A stretch of DNA of 64,000 bases from Haloarcula rara (lineage in GTDB: Archaea > Halobacteriota > Halobacteria > Halobacteriales > Haloarculaceae). The notes under the pieces were generated by a model. The model searched no databases. It worked only from the letters and a program-made list of their open reading frames with translations, and had not been told where the DNA came from. Made by a program: the position numbers and the translations under genes. Location: positions 62,001-126,000 of the forward strand of contig NZ_CP119785.1 of NCBI RefSeq assembly GCF_029338235.1. The letters are read 5' to 3'. Positions 24,008 to 32,133 of the stretch are shown piece by piece. Within the stretch, counting starts at the first letter, position 1, and each line of letters opens with the position of its first letter.

Positions 24008-25357
24008 CTACTCCTCCGAGAACTCTTCTTCCTCGGTGTCGGTTTCGCGCTCGGCGTCGGCGCGGTGATTGACGTCCACCTGGTAGTGCTTGAGGATGTC
24101 CCGGCCCAACAGCACTTGATAGTCCATGTGAGCGCGGTCCTCGACGCTGGCGGTGACGGTGTGTTGGGTGCCACCCAGGCCGACGACCAGGTCGACGACC
24201 GGCCGCGAGCGGCCCGACTTGAGGCTGCCCGACTTTATCTTCACGATGTCGAGGATGGGACCAGTGCCGATTTCGGCGGCGAGCTCGGCGTCGATACTCG
24301 TCCTGGTCGCGCCGGTGTCGGACTTGGCCAGGACGGTCTTGTTCCCTCGCGTACCGGAGACGACGACCTCCTCGATGTAGCCGACGACGACGTTCTCGGC
24401 GCGCTTTTGTTTCGGTCTCGAGGGCATCGCCGCGGGCCGGGAGTCGTCGAGCCGGTCGGCGAGACGCTCGACCTCGCTGTCGGGGACGCTCCCACCGGCC
24501 CGTTCGATGGCACGCTGGGCGATGTACGGCGCGGGTGAGACACCGCTGGCTTCGAACAGTCCTCGGAAGCCCGCCGTCGGATTGACTTCGAGGACGTAGT
24601 ACCCGTCCTCGCCCTGGACGATGTCCACGCCAGCGTAGTCGAGCCCGATGGCATCGACTGATTCGAGTGCCATCCGTCGCACCTGCTCGGGCAGCCGCCC
24701 GGTCATGTCCTCGACGTCGCCGCCCAGCGCGACGTTGGTCCGCCACTCGCCCTCGGGCGCGTAGCGGTTCATCGCGGCCACGACGCGGTCGCCGACAACG
24801 TACACGCGGAGGTCGTGGTGGCGTCCCTCATCGTGGTCCAAAAACTCCTGCAGGAACGCGTGGCGGTCGCCGACCTGCGCGTTGACGGGGTCGTCGAGTT
24901 CGACCATCCAGGTGCCCCCGCCGTGGGTGCCGATGGCCGTCTTGTACACCGCGCGGTCGCCGAACTGGGCGCGCTCTTCGTTGAGCCGCTCGTTCGAGAG
25001 TGCGAGGACGGCATCGGGTATCGGGACGCCGGCTTCGGCCAGCGCCGCGGCGCTTGCGAACTTATGCAGCGCTGTGGTCGCCGCCATCGGCTCGTTCAAC
25101 ATCGGCGCGAGGTTAGAGAGCGTCAGCGCCAGGCCGACGCCCTCCATCGGGTGTTCGTCGTTCGAGAGGAGGAGTCGGTTGGCGATGATGTCTACGTGCG
25201 GTTCAAGTGTCATGTCCCCTGCGGCGGCTCGCACAGTCAGGTTCTCCTCGCGCAGCCACGCCGTGTCGTATCCCATCTCGTCTGCGGCGTTGAGAATCGC
25301 CTTGGTCTCCTTGCTCGAATGGAGACTCAGGACGCCAACGGTGATGTCCTCACTCAT
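24008..25357 (-). CDS. RimK-like ATP-grasp ligase fused to retropepsin-like domain
   Basis: A 449-residue fusion. Residues 1-300 are an ATP-grasp enzyme of the RimK/LysX group: VYKTAIGTHGGGTWMVE is the glycine-rich ATP loop, and GLDYAGVDIVQGEDGYYVLEVNPTAGFRGLF carries the Mg-binding E-x-N. Residues about 318-430 form a retropepsin-like domain of the putative ATP-dependent zinc protease (RimB) family: AKSDTGATRTSID with Asp347, and VLLGRDIL as the paired strand. In Pseudomonas, rimB and rimK are separate neighbouring genes. The acidic tail is halophile-specific. It probably adds and perhaps trims amino acids on a protein or metabolite; the substrate is not known. Confidence 0.88.
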   Translation of the reverse strand: MSEDITVGVLSLHSSKETKAILNAADEMGYDTAWLREENLTVRAAAGDMTLEPHVDIIANRLLLSNDEHPMEGVGLALTLSNLAPMLNEPMAATTALHKFASAAALAEAGVPIPDAVLALSNERLNEERAQFGDRAVYKTAIGTHGGGTWMVELDDPVNAQVGDRHAFLQEFLDHDEGRHHDLRVYVVGDRVVAAMNRYAPEGEWRTNVALGGDVEDMTGRLPEQVRRMALESVDAIGLDYAGVDIVQGEDGYYVLEVNPTAGFRGLFEASGVSPAPYIAQRAIERAGGSVPDSEVERLADRLDDSRPAAMPSRPKQKRAENVVVGYIEEVVVSGTRGNKTVLAKSDTGATRTSIDAELAAEIGTGPILDIVKIKSGSLKSGRSRPVVDLVVGLGGTQHTVTASVEDRAHMDYQVLLGRDILKHYQVDVNHRADAERETDTEEEEFSEE

Positions 25358-25410
25358 TGCTGGCTAGTTCCGGGGGTGTCCGCAAAGGTCTGGCGGGTTC
25401 CTGTCCGGAG

Positions 25411-25420
25411 GTTTATATAG
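25411..25420 (+). promoter_or_regulatory. TATA-like box for the AstE/AspA-like gene
   Basis: GTTTATATAG is centred 27 bases before ATG 25443, placing a leaderless start. The 85-base gap is shared with the divergent RimK-like fusion gene. Confidence 0.75.
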
Positions 25421-25442
25421 AGTGTATCACACTTGTTGCTGC

Positions 25443-26483
25443 ATGGACGAGGCCGAGCCGTTCACGTACGACGGGGGGCGAGTGGACCCAGGCGAGACAC
25501 AAAACGTCCGGTACACCGTCAGCGAGACGTATCTCGGGGACCCGGTTCGGATGCCCGTGACCATCATCAACGGGGAGCGACCGGGACCGACTGGCTTCCT
25601 CTCGGCGGCGGCCCACGGCGACGAACTCAACGGTATCGAGGTGGTTCGCGAGGTCGCCCACGAGTGGGACCTCGGCGAACTGGCGGGCACGCTCGTCTGT
25701 CTCCCCGTGCTGAACGTGCCGGCCTTTCTGGCACAGGAGCGGTATCTGCCTATCTACGACCGCGACCTCAACCGCTCGTTCCCGGGCGACCCCGAATCGA
25801 CGAGCGCCAAGCGGATGGCCCACCGCATCTTCCGAAACTTCGTCGACCCCTGTGACTTCGGACTCGACTTCCACACCTCCACGCGCGGGCGGACCAACAC
25901 CTTGCACGTCCGGGCCGACGTGGACGACGAGCCCGTCGCGCGGGTCGCGAAGGCCTTTGCCTCGAACGTCATCATCTCATCTGAGGGACCGTCGGGCTCG
26001 CTCCGGCGGGAGGCCAGCGAGGCGGGAACGCCCACTATCACCATCGAGATGGGGGAAGCCCACCGGTTCCAGCGACCGCTCATCGACAGCGCGCTGGACA
26101 GCGTCCGGTCTGTCCTGGCGGAGTTCGAGATGTTAGACTCCGAGGTCGTGCGCTGGCCCGGCTGGCGCACCGTCATCGAGAACACGGACGAGAAGACCTG
26201 GATTCGAGCCGACGCTGGCGGCCTCGTCGATATGCACCACGAGCGAGGCGGGCTGGTCTACGAGGACGAAATCATCTGTACCATCGCGAACCCGTTCAAA
26301 ACCGACAGCACCACTGTCAGAGCCCCCTTCACCGGGTTACTCGTCGGGGTACTGGAGAACCCGCTGGTCTATCCCGGCAATCCGCTTTGTCACCTCGTCC
26401 ACCTGGACGAGCGCACGCTTCGCGCGCTCGAACGGAGCCGGGAAGAACCGGTGTTCAGTGCCAACCCCGAACACCCCCCGTGA
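25443..26483 (+). CDS. Succinylglutamate desuccinylase/aspartoacylase family protein
   Basis: A 346-residue zinc hydrolase of the M14/AstE-AspA fold. The metal site shows His58 and Glu61 in AAAHGDELNGIE and a later His in LDFHTSTRGRTN. NVPAFLAQERYLPIYDRDLNRSFPG contains the substrate-binding Arg/Asn residues. The C-terminal third is a small barrel (VYEDEIICTIANPF, VRAPFTGLLVGVLENPLVYPGNPLCHLV) like a biotinyl-lipoyl carrier fold, often seen in this family. It probably hydrolyses an N-acyl amino-acid or gamma-glutamyl-type amide. Its divergent neighbour is the RimK-retropepsin fusion, suggesting that one installs and the other removes a modification. Confidence 0.85.
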   Translation: MDEAEPFTYDGGRVDPGETQNVRYTVSETYLGDPVRMPVTIINGERPGPTGFLSAAAHGDELNGIEVVREVAHEWDLGELAGTLVCLPVLNVPAFLAQERYLPIYDRDLNRSFPGDPESTSAKRMAHRIFRNFVDPCDFGLDFHTSTRGRTNTLHVRADVDDEPVARVAKAFASNVIISSEGPSGSLRREASEAGTPTITIEMGEAHRFQRPLIDSALDSVRSVLAEFEMLDSEVVRWPGWRTVIENTDEKTWIRADAGGLVDMHHERGGLVYEDEIICTIANPFKTDSTTVRAPFTGLLVGVLENPLVYPGNPLCHLVHLDERTLRALERSREEPVFSANPEHPP

Positions 26484-26614
26484 CGCTGAACAGACGGCCG
26501 ATTTCGTGGCCGATTATGTTCCATGCAAACAACCTGACGGGGCCGGTAGCCCTGATTCCGGCGAAAGGCGGGTGCGGTAGTAACTACTATCTGTCCCCGG
26601 ACTAAGCCACCTGT

Positions 26615-27010
26615 ATGAGTCAGTCTTACAATCGTGGCACCGTCGAGGACTTCGGGCGGTGGCGGGAGTTCTCGGCCGGGATGTGGGCCTGGATCTTCCA
26701 CAAGTTCACCGGCTGGGTGCTCGTGGGCTACCTGTTTACCCACATCGCCGTCCTGAGTACCTCTCTGGGGGGCGCCGAGCTGTACACGAACACGCTCCAG
26801 GGTCTCGAAGCCCTGCTCGTCGTCCGGTTCCTCGAAGTCGGACTGCTGGCCGTCGCGGTCTTTCACATTCTGAACGGCGTTCGCCTGCTGATGGTCGACC
26901 TGGGCGTCGGGCTGGAGGCACAGGACAAAAGCTTCTACGCGTCGATGGTGCTGACCGGCGCTATCACCGTCGCGAGCATTCCGACTTTCCTCGGGGGGCC
27001 GCTGGCATAA
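26615..27010 (+). CDS. sdhC: Succinate dehydrogenase cytochrome b subunit
   Basis: A 131-residue membrane subunit with three hydrophobic helices. The conserved [30 protein letters not shown] carries the S-x3-R/H-R-x-T/S-G-like quinone site and a candidate haem His. [18 protein letters not shown] is the second conserved helix. It anchors the complex and helps bind haem b and quinone. It is the first gene of sdhCDBA; the stop overlaps the next ATG (TAATG). I see no clear TATA box in the 130-base upstream gap. Confidence 0.92.
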   Translation: MSQSYNRGTVEDFGRWREFSAGMWAWIFHKFTGWVLVGYLFTHIAVLSTSLGGAELYTNTLQGLEALLVVRFLEVGLLAVAVFHILNGVRLLMVDLGVGLEAQDKSFYASMVLTGAITVASIPTFLGGPLA

Positions 27011-27375
27011 TGGCGGAACACTACTCTTCCTTCGAACGGGGCGGTCGCCGCTGGCTGCTCCAGCGGCTGACAGCGGTGTTCCTCATCGGCGTGCTGGCCT
27101 TCCACTTCCTCCTGTTGCACTTCGCGAACCACGCCGCCGACATCACCTTCGCTGGCACACAGGCGCGGATGAGTCAGGTCGGCTACTTCGCGACGATGTG
27201 GCTGTTCCTCGTGACAGCGACGTTCCACGGCGTCAACGGCGTCTACAACGCGCTCGTCAACCAGGGAATCGAGGGCACCCAGAAGACCGCTGTCAAGTGG
27301 GTGCTGGTCGTCGCCAGCCTGCTACTGGTCGCACAGGGCACGCGAGTCGCACTTGCCATGAACGGGTTCCTATAA
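27010..27375 (+). CDS. sdhD: Succinate dehydrogenase membrane anchor subunit
   Basis: A 121-residue protein with three transmembrane helices. RGGRRWLLQRLTAVFLIGVLAFHFLLLHF opens it, and ATFHGVNGVYNALVNQGI is the conserved motif between helices 2 and 3. It pairs with SdhC to hold the haem and quinone site. The start codon shares a base with the sdhC stop and its own stop overlaps the sdhB start, so the three genes are tightly coupled. Confidence 0.92.
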   Translation: MAEHYSSFERGGRRWLLQRLTAVFLIGVLAFHFLLLHFANHAADITFAGTQARMSQVGYFATMWLFLVTATFHGVNGVYNALVNQGIEGTQKTAVKWVLVVASLLLVAQGTRVALAMNGFL

Positions 27376-28259
27376 TGAGTACACAGATAGAACAACAGGA
27401 GACGGAGACCGAACAGGAGGAACAGGAGGCCGAAATCGAATCGCCCGGAGAGCGGCGTCGCGCGGAAAAGCGTGAACGCGAGGCCGAGCGAGAAGCACAG
27501 CGCGAGACCGAAGAGGCGACGCTTGACGACGAGGAGACCGTCCTCCTCAAAGTGTTCCGCTACGACCCCGAGGTCGAGGGCAAGCAGGAGCCGCGCTTCG
27601 ACGACTTCCGCGTCCCGTTCCACAAGGGGATGACCGTCCTCGACGCGCTCATCTACGCCCGGGACGAGTACGACTCCTCGCTGACCTTCCGACACTCCTG
27701 CCGGCAGGCAGTGTGTGGGTCAGACGCGCTGTTTGTCAACGGGCGGCAGATGCTGGGTTGCAAGACACAGCTCGCCGAACTGGAGTCGCCGGTGCGCATC
27801 GAACCGCTCCCCCACCAGGAGGTCGTCAAGGACCTCGTCGTGGATATGGAACACTTCTACGACCAGATGCACGCCGTCGAGCCGTACTTCGACGCCGACG
27901 ACCTCCCCGAAGACGAGCTCGAGGAACAGCGCCAGTCCCGGGAGAACCGCGAGAAGGTGAAGATGTCCACGCGGTGTATCTGGTGTGGCGCCTGTATGTC
28001 TTCCTGTAACATCGCCGCCGGCGACAACGAGTATCTCGGCCCCGCGGCCATCAACAAGGCCTACCGGTTCGCGATGGACGAACGCGAAGGCGCCGACCGC
28101 AAGCAGGAGCGCCTGCGCATCATCGAACAGGAACACGGCGTCTGGCGCTGTCAGACCCAGTTCTCCTGTACCGAGGTGTGCCCGAAGGACATCCCGCTGA
28201 CCGAGCACATCCAGGAGCTGAAACGCGAAGCAGTCAAGAACAACCTCAAGTTCTGGTAG
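27375..28259 (+). CDS. sdhB: Succinate dehydrogenase iron-sulfur subunit
   Basis: A 294-residue Fe-S subunit. The first 50 residues are a very Glu/Arg-rich extension (TEQEEQEAEIESPGERRRAE) not found in bacterial SdhB. The core has the 2Fe-2S motif (CRQAVCGSDALFVNGRQMLGC), then CIWCGACMSSCN and CTEVCPKDIP for the other clusters. It relays electrons from the flavin to quinone. It shares its start with the end of sdhD, so translation is coupled. Confidence 0.95.
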   Translation: MSTQIEQQETETEQEEQEAEIESPGERRRAEKREREAEREAQRETEEATLDDEETVLLKVFRYDPEVEGKQEPRFDDFRVPFHKGMTVLDALIYARDEYDSSLTFRHSCRQAVCGSDALFVNGRQMLGCKTQLAELESPVRIEPLPHQEVVKDLVVDMEHFYDQMHAVEPYFDADDLPEDELEEQRQSRENREKVKMSTRCIWCGACMSSCNIAAGDNEYLGPAAINKAYRFAMDEREGADRKQERLRIIEQEHGVWRCQTQFSCTEVCPKDIPLTEHIQELKREAVKNNLKFW

Positions 28260-28292
28260 TCCCAAGGACCGCCAGACAACCTTTACCATACA

Positions 28293-30119
28293 ATGTACGA
28301 ACACGACGTTATCGTGGTCGGCGCGGGCGGCGCCGGCCTCCGAGCGGCCATCGCAGCGGACGAGGAGGGCGCCGACGTGGCCCTCGTGACCAAACTGCAC
28401 CCGGTGCGCAGCCACACCGGCGCAGCGGAGGGCGGTATCAACGCCGCGCTCCGGGACGGCGACTCCTGGGACCTCCACGCCTACGACACGATGAAGGGGT
28501 CGGACTATCTGGCCGATGCGCCGGCAGTCGACACCTTCGCCAAGTCAGCACCCGAGGAGGTCATTCAGATCGAGCACTGGGGGATGCCCTTCTCCCGCGA
28601 GGACGACGGCCGCGTCTCCCAGCGCCCCTTCGGCGGGATGTCGTTCCCGCGGACCACCTACGCTGGCGCCGAGACCGGCCACCACCTGCTACACACGATG
28701 TACGAGCAGGCGGTCAAGCGCGGCATCGAGGTGTACGACGAGTGGTACGTCACAAACCTCGCCGTGACCGACCACGAGGACCCCGAGGACCGCGAGTGTC
28801 ACGGCTGTGTCGCCTACGACATCAAGTCCGGCGAGATTCACGGGTTCAAAGCGAACAACGGCGTCATCCTCGCCACCGGCGGGCTCGGGCAGGCCTTCGA
28901 CCACACCACCAACGCCGTCGCAAACACCGGCGACGGCTGTGCAATGGCCTACCGCGCGGGCGCGCCGATGGAAGACATGGAGATGATTCAGTTCCACCCG
29001 ACCACGCTCCCCTCGACGGGCGTGCTCATCTCCGAGGGTGTCCGCGGTGAGGGCGGCATCCTCTACAACGGCGAGGAAGAGCGGTTCATGTTCGAGTACG
29101 GCTACGCGAACAACGACGGCGAACTCGCCTCCCGCGACGTGGTCTCGCGAGCGGAACTGACCGAAATCAACGAGGGCCGCGGTATCGAGGAGGAGTACGT
29201 CGACCTCGATATGCGCCACCTCGGTGAGGAGCGCATCCTCGACCGTCTGGAGAACATCCTCCACCTCGCGGAGGACTTCGAGGGTGTCGACGGGCTAGAC
29301 GAGCCGATGCCGGTCAAGCCCGGCCAGCACTACGCCATGGGCGGCGTCGAGTGCGACGAGAACGGCGAGACCTGTATCTCCGGCCTCTACGCCGCCGGCG
29401 AGACCGCGTGTGTTTCCCTGCACGGCGCGAACCGGCTGGGCGGCAACGCACTGCCCGAGCTGCTCGTCTTCGGCGCTCGCGCCGGCTGGCACGCCGCCGG
29501 CAAGGACATGAAGACCGCCGAAATCGGCACCGGCCCCTCCGCGAAGAGCGAGGACGGCGCCGTCGAGCCGCCGGTCGAGCCGGGCGCCATCGACGCCAGC
29601 AGCGAGGACGTCGTCGCGGACGGTGCCGCGGTCGAACCGACCGCCGTCATCGAGAACGCCGTCGAGAACGAGCGCGAACGCGTCGAGACCCTGCTCGAAG
29701 AGGACGGTATCAACCACGCGAACGTCCGCGCGGACGTCCAGGAGACGATGACCCAGAACGTCAACGTCTTCCGCGAAGAAGAGAGTCTCAAGGACGCGCT
29801 GCGGGACATCCGCGAGGCCCGCAAAGAGTACGAGAACGTCGCGGTGTCTGACCCCTCGCGCACCTACAACACCGACCTCATCCACACCATCGAGACCCGC
29901 AACATCTTAGACGTGGCCGAGGCCATCACGCTCGGCGCGCTCGCCCGAGAGGAGTTCCGCGGCGCTCACTGGCGCGCGGAACACCAAGAGCGCAAAGACG
30001 ACGAGTGGATCAAACACACGATGCTGGCCTGGTCGGACGGCACGCCGGAGCTGTACTACAAGCCGGTCGAGCTCGAGGGCGACGAAGAGACCTACGAGCC
30101 GAAAGAACGCAGCTACTGA
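28293..30119 (+). CDS. sdhA: Succinate dehydrogenase flavoprotein subunit
   Basis: A 608-residue FAD subunit. VVGAGGAGLRAAIAADEEGA is the dinucleotide fold, and His41 in VRSHTGAAEGGIN is the expected covalent FAD attachment residue. QFHPTTLPSTGVLISEGVRGEGG and GLYAAGETACVSLHGANRLGGNALPELLVFG carry catalytic and FAD contacts. The product oxidises succinate to fumarate in the TCA cycle. It is the last gene of sdhCDBA, 33 bases after sdhB. The long acidic insert near 410-450 is halophile-like. Confidence 0.95.
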   Translation: MYEHDVIVVGAGGAGLRAAIAADEEGADVALVTKLHPVRSHTGAAEGGINAALRDGDSWDLHAYDTMKGSDYLADAPAVDTFAKSAPEEVIQIEHWGMPFSREDDGRVSQRPFGGMSFPRTTYAGAETGHHLLHTMYEQAVKRGIEVYDEWYVTNLAVTDHEDPEDRECHGCVAYDIKSGEIHGFKANNGVILATGGLGQAFDHTTNAVANTGDGCAMAYRAGAPMEDMEMIQFHPTTLPSTGVLISEGVRGEGGILYNGEEERFMFEYGYANNDGELASRDVVSRAELTEINEGRGIEEEYVDLDMRHLGEERILDRLENILHLAEDFEGVDGLDEPMPVKPGQHYAMGGVECDENGETCISGLYAAGETACVSLHGANRLGGNALPELLVFGARAGWHAAGKDMKTAEIGTGPSAKSEDGAVEPPVEPGAIDASSEDVVADGAAVEPTAVIENAVENERERVETLLEEDGINHANVRADVQETMTQNVNVFREEESLKDALRDIREARKEYENVAVSDPSRTYNTDLIHTIETRNILDVAEAITLGALAREEFRGAHWRAEHQERKDDEWIKHTMLAWSDGTPELYYKPVELEGDEETYEPKERSY

Positions 30120-30140
30120 GTCGCCGACTTTTCCGCGATT

Positions 30141-30461
30141 CTACGGCGCACCAACGAGCACGAACAGGCTCTCCTGGTCGCCGTTTCGAATCTGTCGCCG
30201 TGCGTCTGGGTCGACTCTGAGCGCGTCGCCCGCCTCCAACTCGACTGGCTCACCGTCCACGTCGACGGTCGCCGCCCCCTCGACCAGTACGTACACTTCT
30301 TCGTGTTCCTTGCCGCCGTGGTCGTGTTCCTTGCCGGTCCAGCCCGGCTCACACTCGACGACGGTGACGCCGAGATTCGAACACGCAAGCGGGTCCCGCA
30401 TGAAGTGCATCGCGCCTCCGACCGGTTCGACGTCCTCGTAGTTGACTCGGGTGTAGCTCAC
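30141..30461 (-). CDS. Cupin-domain protein
   Basis: A 106-residue single cupin. The metal-binding motifs are present: EHDHGGKEHEEVYVLVEG (motif 1, G-x5-H-x-H-x3-4-E-like) and GDALRVDPDARRQIRNGDQESLFVLVG (motif 2, with Arg replacing the usual His). GTG 30461 (MSYTRVNYEDVEPV) is preferred over GTG 30476 because TTTATT at 30485-30490 lies about 25 bases upstream. The function could be a small dioxygenase, isomerase or ligand sensor. A perfect palindrome overlaps its promoter. Confidence 0.8.
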   Translation of the reverse strand: MSYTRVNYEDVEPVGGAMHFMRDPLACSNLGVTVVECEPGWTGKEHDHGGKEHEEVYVLVEGAATVDVDGEPVELEAGDALRVDPDARRQIRNGDQESLFVLVGAP

Positions 30462-30471
30462 GACGAAACTG

Positions 30472-30490
30472 TTCACACGGTGTGAATAAA
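30472..30490 (-). promoter_or_regulatory. Promoter and palindromic operator of the cupin gene
   Basis: TTCACACGGTGTGAA (30472-30486) is a perfect palindrome with a one-base centre. It overlaps the TATA-like box TTTATT (30485-30490, minus strand) and ends 11 bases before GTG 30461. It is well placed for a repressor. Confidence 0.55.
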
Positions 30491-30594
30491 TGTGTGTCGG
30501 GCACTCAACATAACTGTGCTGTCCGTTCGCCGCCCGCCATGAGTGGCCAACCCCGTCACATATTTGACCGACCCGTCCTAACGGATATCCGTTC

Positions 30595-30697
30595 GGAAGG
30601 GTGGCTCAGTGGTAGAGCGCTGCCGGCCAGAATGCCAGAAAACGGCCTGGTAGTTTCCCTCGCAGGGCTCCGCGTGGTTCGAATCCCGCCCCTTCCA
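30595..30697 (+). tRNA. tRNA-like gene, isotype not assignable (intron or damage)
   Basis: The acceptor GGAAGGG (30595-30601) pairs perfectly with CCCTTCC (30690-30696), followed by A. The D-arm GCTC-AGTGGTA-GAGC and the T-loop TTCGAAT are normal. But the region between is about 28 bases too long for a class I tRNA, and the T-stem CCCGC faces GCGTGG, not GCGGG. CTGCC and GGTAG could form the anticodon stem, with CCCTCGCAGGG as a long variable arm, but no convincing loop with T33 results. A CATATTT box near 30561 is a promoter candidate. It may hold an intron or be a pseudogene. Confidence 0.5.
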
Positions 30698-30885
30698 TTT
30701 TGCGAGGAGCGGACGCGACGAGCAAATGGAAACGAGGGATTCGAATACGCCAGTCGCGCGGAGCGAAGCGAGCACGTCTGGCTTCTGTTCGAATCCCGAG
30801 AGACGCCATCGGGCTCTCTCGACCCTCGCGAAACCTCCGGTTTCGCTCGGTCCCGCCCCTTCCATTTTGCGAGGAGCGGACGCGA
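30698..30885 (+). repeat. Second copy of the tRNA-like gene 3' end with hairpin insertion
   Basis: TCCCGCCCCTTCCATTTTGC occurs at the tRNA-like 3' end and again at 30851-30870, each time followed by GAGGAGCGGACGCGA. Between them lies the same core seen behind tRNA-Glu (CAGTCGCGCGGAGCGAA, 30751-30767, then GCGAGCACGTCTG). The T-arm of this copy is interrupted after TTCGAATCCCG by two hairpins, 30798-30820 and 30828-30846. The layout matches the last tRNA-Glu copy. Confidence 0.8.
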
Positions 30886-30988
30886 TATGAAAAGGAATTC
30901 CGTCCCCTCGACACCGATTAGCCGGCGCTCAGCGAACTGATACAGGGCTCCGCGTGCTGGCCGCTCGTCAGTGAACAGTACGGAAAGT

Positions 30989-31029
30989 GGGGGTGGGGGT
31001 GGGGGGGTAGTGGCACCAGAACGGTGCCA
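30989..31029. other. G-run and hairpin next to an AT-rich patch
   Basis: Three runs of 5, 5 and 7 G separated by single T (30989-31007) are followed by TGGCACC-AGAAC-GGTGCCA (31011-31029), a 7-bp hairpin. The next 60 bases are AT-rich, unlike anything else nearby. No coding frame fits here. Confidence 0.6.
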
Positions 31030-31132
31030 TATTACAATTATTGGACGCATAGTTAAAAATAGTTATGGCCCAATTATCACGTCTTGAATTCAGGATGGGT
31101 GAGAACAACCGCTGAGGAGTTGTTCATCATGT

Positions 31133-31350
31133 GTGGGACCGGATTCGAACCGGATGAAGACTCGCTACGCTCGTCTTCCAGGGTTCGAATCGCTCCGTTC
31201 GATTTACAGAGCGCTCACGCCCGTTCGCGCTCAGTAGAAATGCGTGGGACCGGATTCGAACCGCCTGAACTTCGCTCGCGCCGCTCGCTCGTTCCGTGCT
31301 TCGAATCCGCTGAACGAATTTGCCACTCGCGGTTTCGCTCGTGGCAAAAA
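31133..31350 (-). repeat. Two partial 3'-end copies downstream of tRNA-Leu
   Basis: Reading the minus strand, the tRNA-Leu gene is followed by two units of about 107-111 bases. Each ends with its T-arm and acceptor strand (GGTTCGAATCCGGTCCCAC); the outer ends are at 31240 and 31133. The second unit ends with ACACA instead of ACGCA. A 23-base hairpin, GAAGAC...GTCTTC with TAC loop, sits at 31156-31178. Confidence 0.8.
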
Positions 31351-31435
<85 letters not shown>

Positions 31436-31567
31436 TCGCTGCGTCTTGCTGCAATAAATCGTATCCCGCGGTCGGATAAAAGGGCTTTCGTTTGCGTCCC
31501 GCACCGAGAGAGTGTGCCATCCCATCGAACCGGATGTTTCAAATATGACGAAACCGCTACCGGGGGC

Positions 31568-32068
31568 ATGGCCAAATACTCGACCGGCAGCGGGGGCAAC
31601 AGCGCCGGCGGGAGCTGCGAACTCTGTGGCGCCACCGGCGACACACAGACCGAAAGCGTCGCCGGAGCGACGCTGGAGCTCTGTCGGGACTGTGCACAGA
31701 ACCACGGCGAGAGCGGCGGGGGCCCGTCGAGCGGCGACTCACCGGACGAACGGGACCGAAAGCGTCGAGCGGCCCAGAACACCGCGAAGATGCAAGACTC
31801 CCAGTCGGCCGACGCCTCCCACTGGGAGGACGGCGCCGACTACGACGCCGACCAGCTCCCATATCTGGTCAGTGACTACGGCGCCCGCGTCACCGAAGCC
31901 CGCCAGGAGGAAGGGCTCCAGACGGGCGAACTCGCCGACGAACTGGAGCTCTCCGAGGACGACGTGCTGGCCGTCGAGCAGGGCCGGGCCGTTCAGGCCA
32001 ACGTCAAGGGCTCGACTATCCTTGCCCTCGAGAAGTTCCTGGATATCGAACTCGCAGACTCACGGTAA
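31568..32068 (+). CDS. Multiprotein bridging factor 1 homologue (MBF1)
   Basis: A 166-residue protein with the archaeal MBF1 layout. The N-terminal zinc ribbon is CELCGATGD...LELCRDC (residues 16-40). A disordered acidic linker follows, then an XRE-type helix-turn-helix at about 95-160 (ARVTEARQEEGLQTGELADELELSEDDVLAVEQG). In eukaryotes MBF1 bridges activators and TBP; in archaea it associates with ribosomes and stress responses. ATG 31568 is taken, with TTCAAATATG 28 bases upstream; the long frame before it runs through tRNA repeats and is not coding. Confidence 0.88.
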   Translation: MAKYSTGSGGNSAGGSCELCGATGDTQTESVAGATLELCRDCAQNHGESGGGPSSGDSPDERDRKRRAAQNTAKMQDSQSADASHWEDGADYDADQLPYLVSDYGARVTEARQEEGLQTGELADELELSEDDVLAVEQGRAVQANVKGSTILALEKFLDIELADSR

Positions 32069-32133
32069 CTCTCCCAGACCTACCGAGTTTCCTCGTCGAA
32101 GTGCATTTGCCAGCCGACGGCTTACACTCGACT

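Noticed and set aside
26516..26605. 29-codon frame just before sdhC
   Set aside because: No promoter box at leaderless distance, no amino-acid bias suggesting attenuation, and it ends nine bases before sdhC by chance-like placement.
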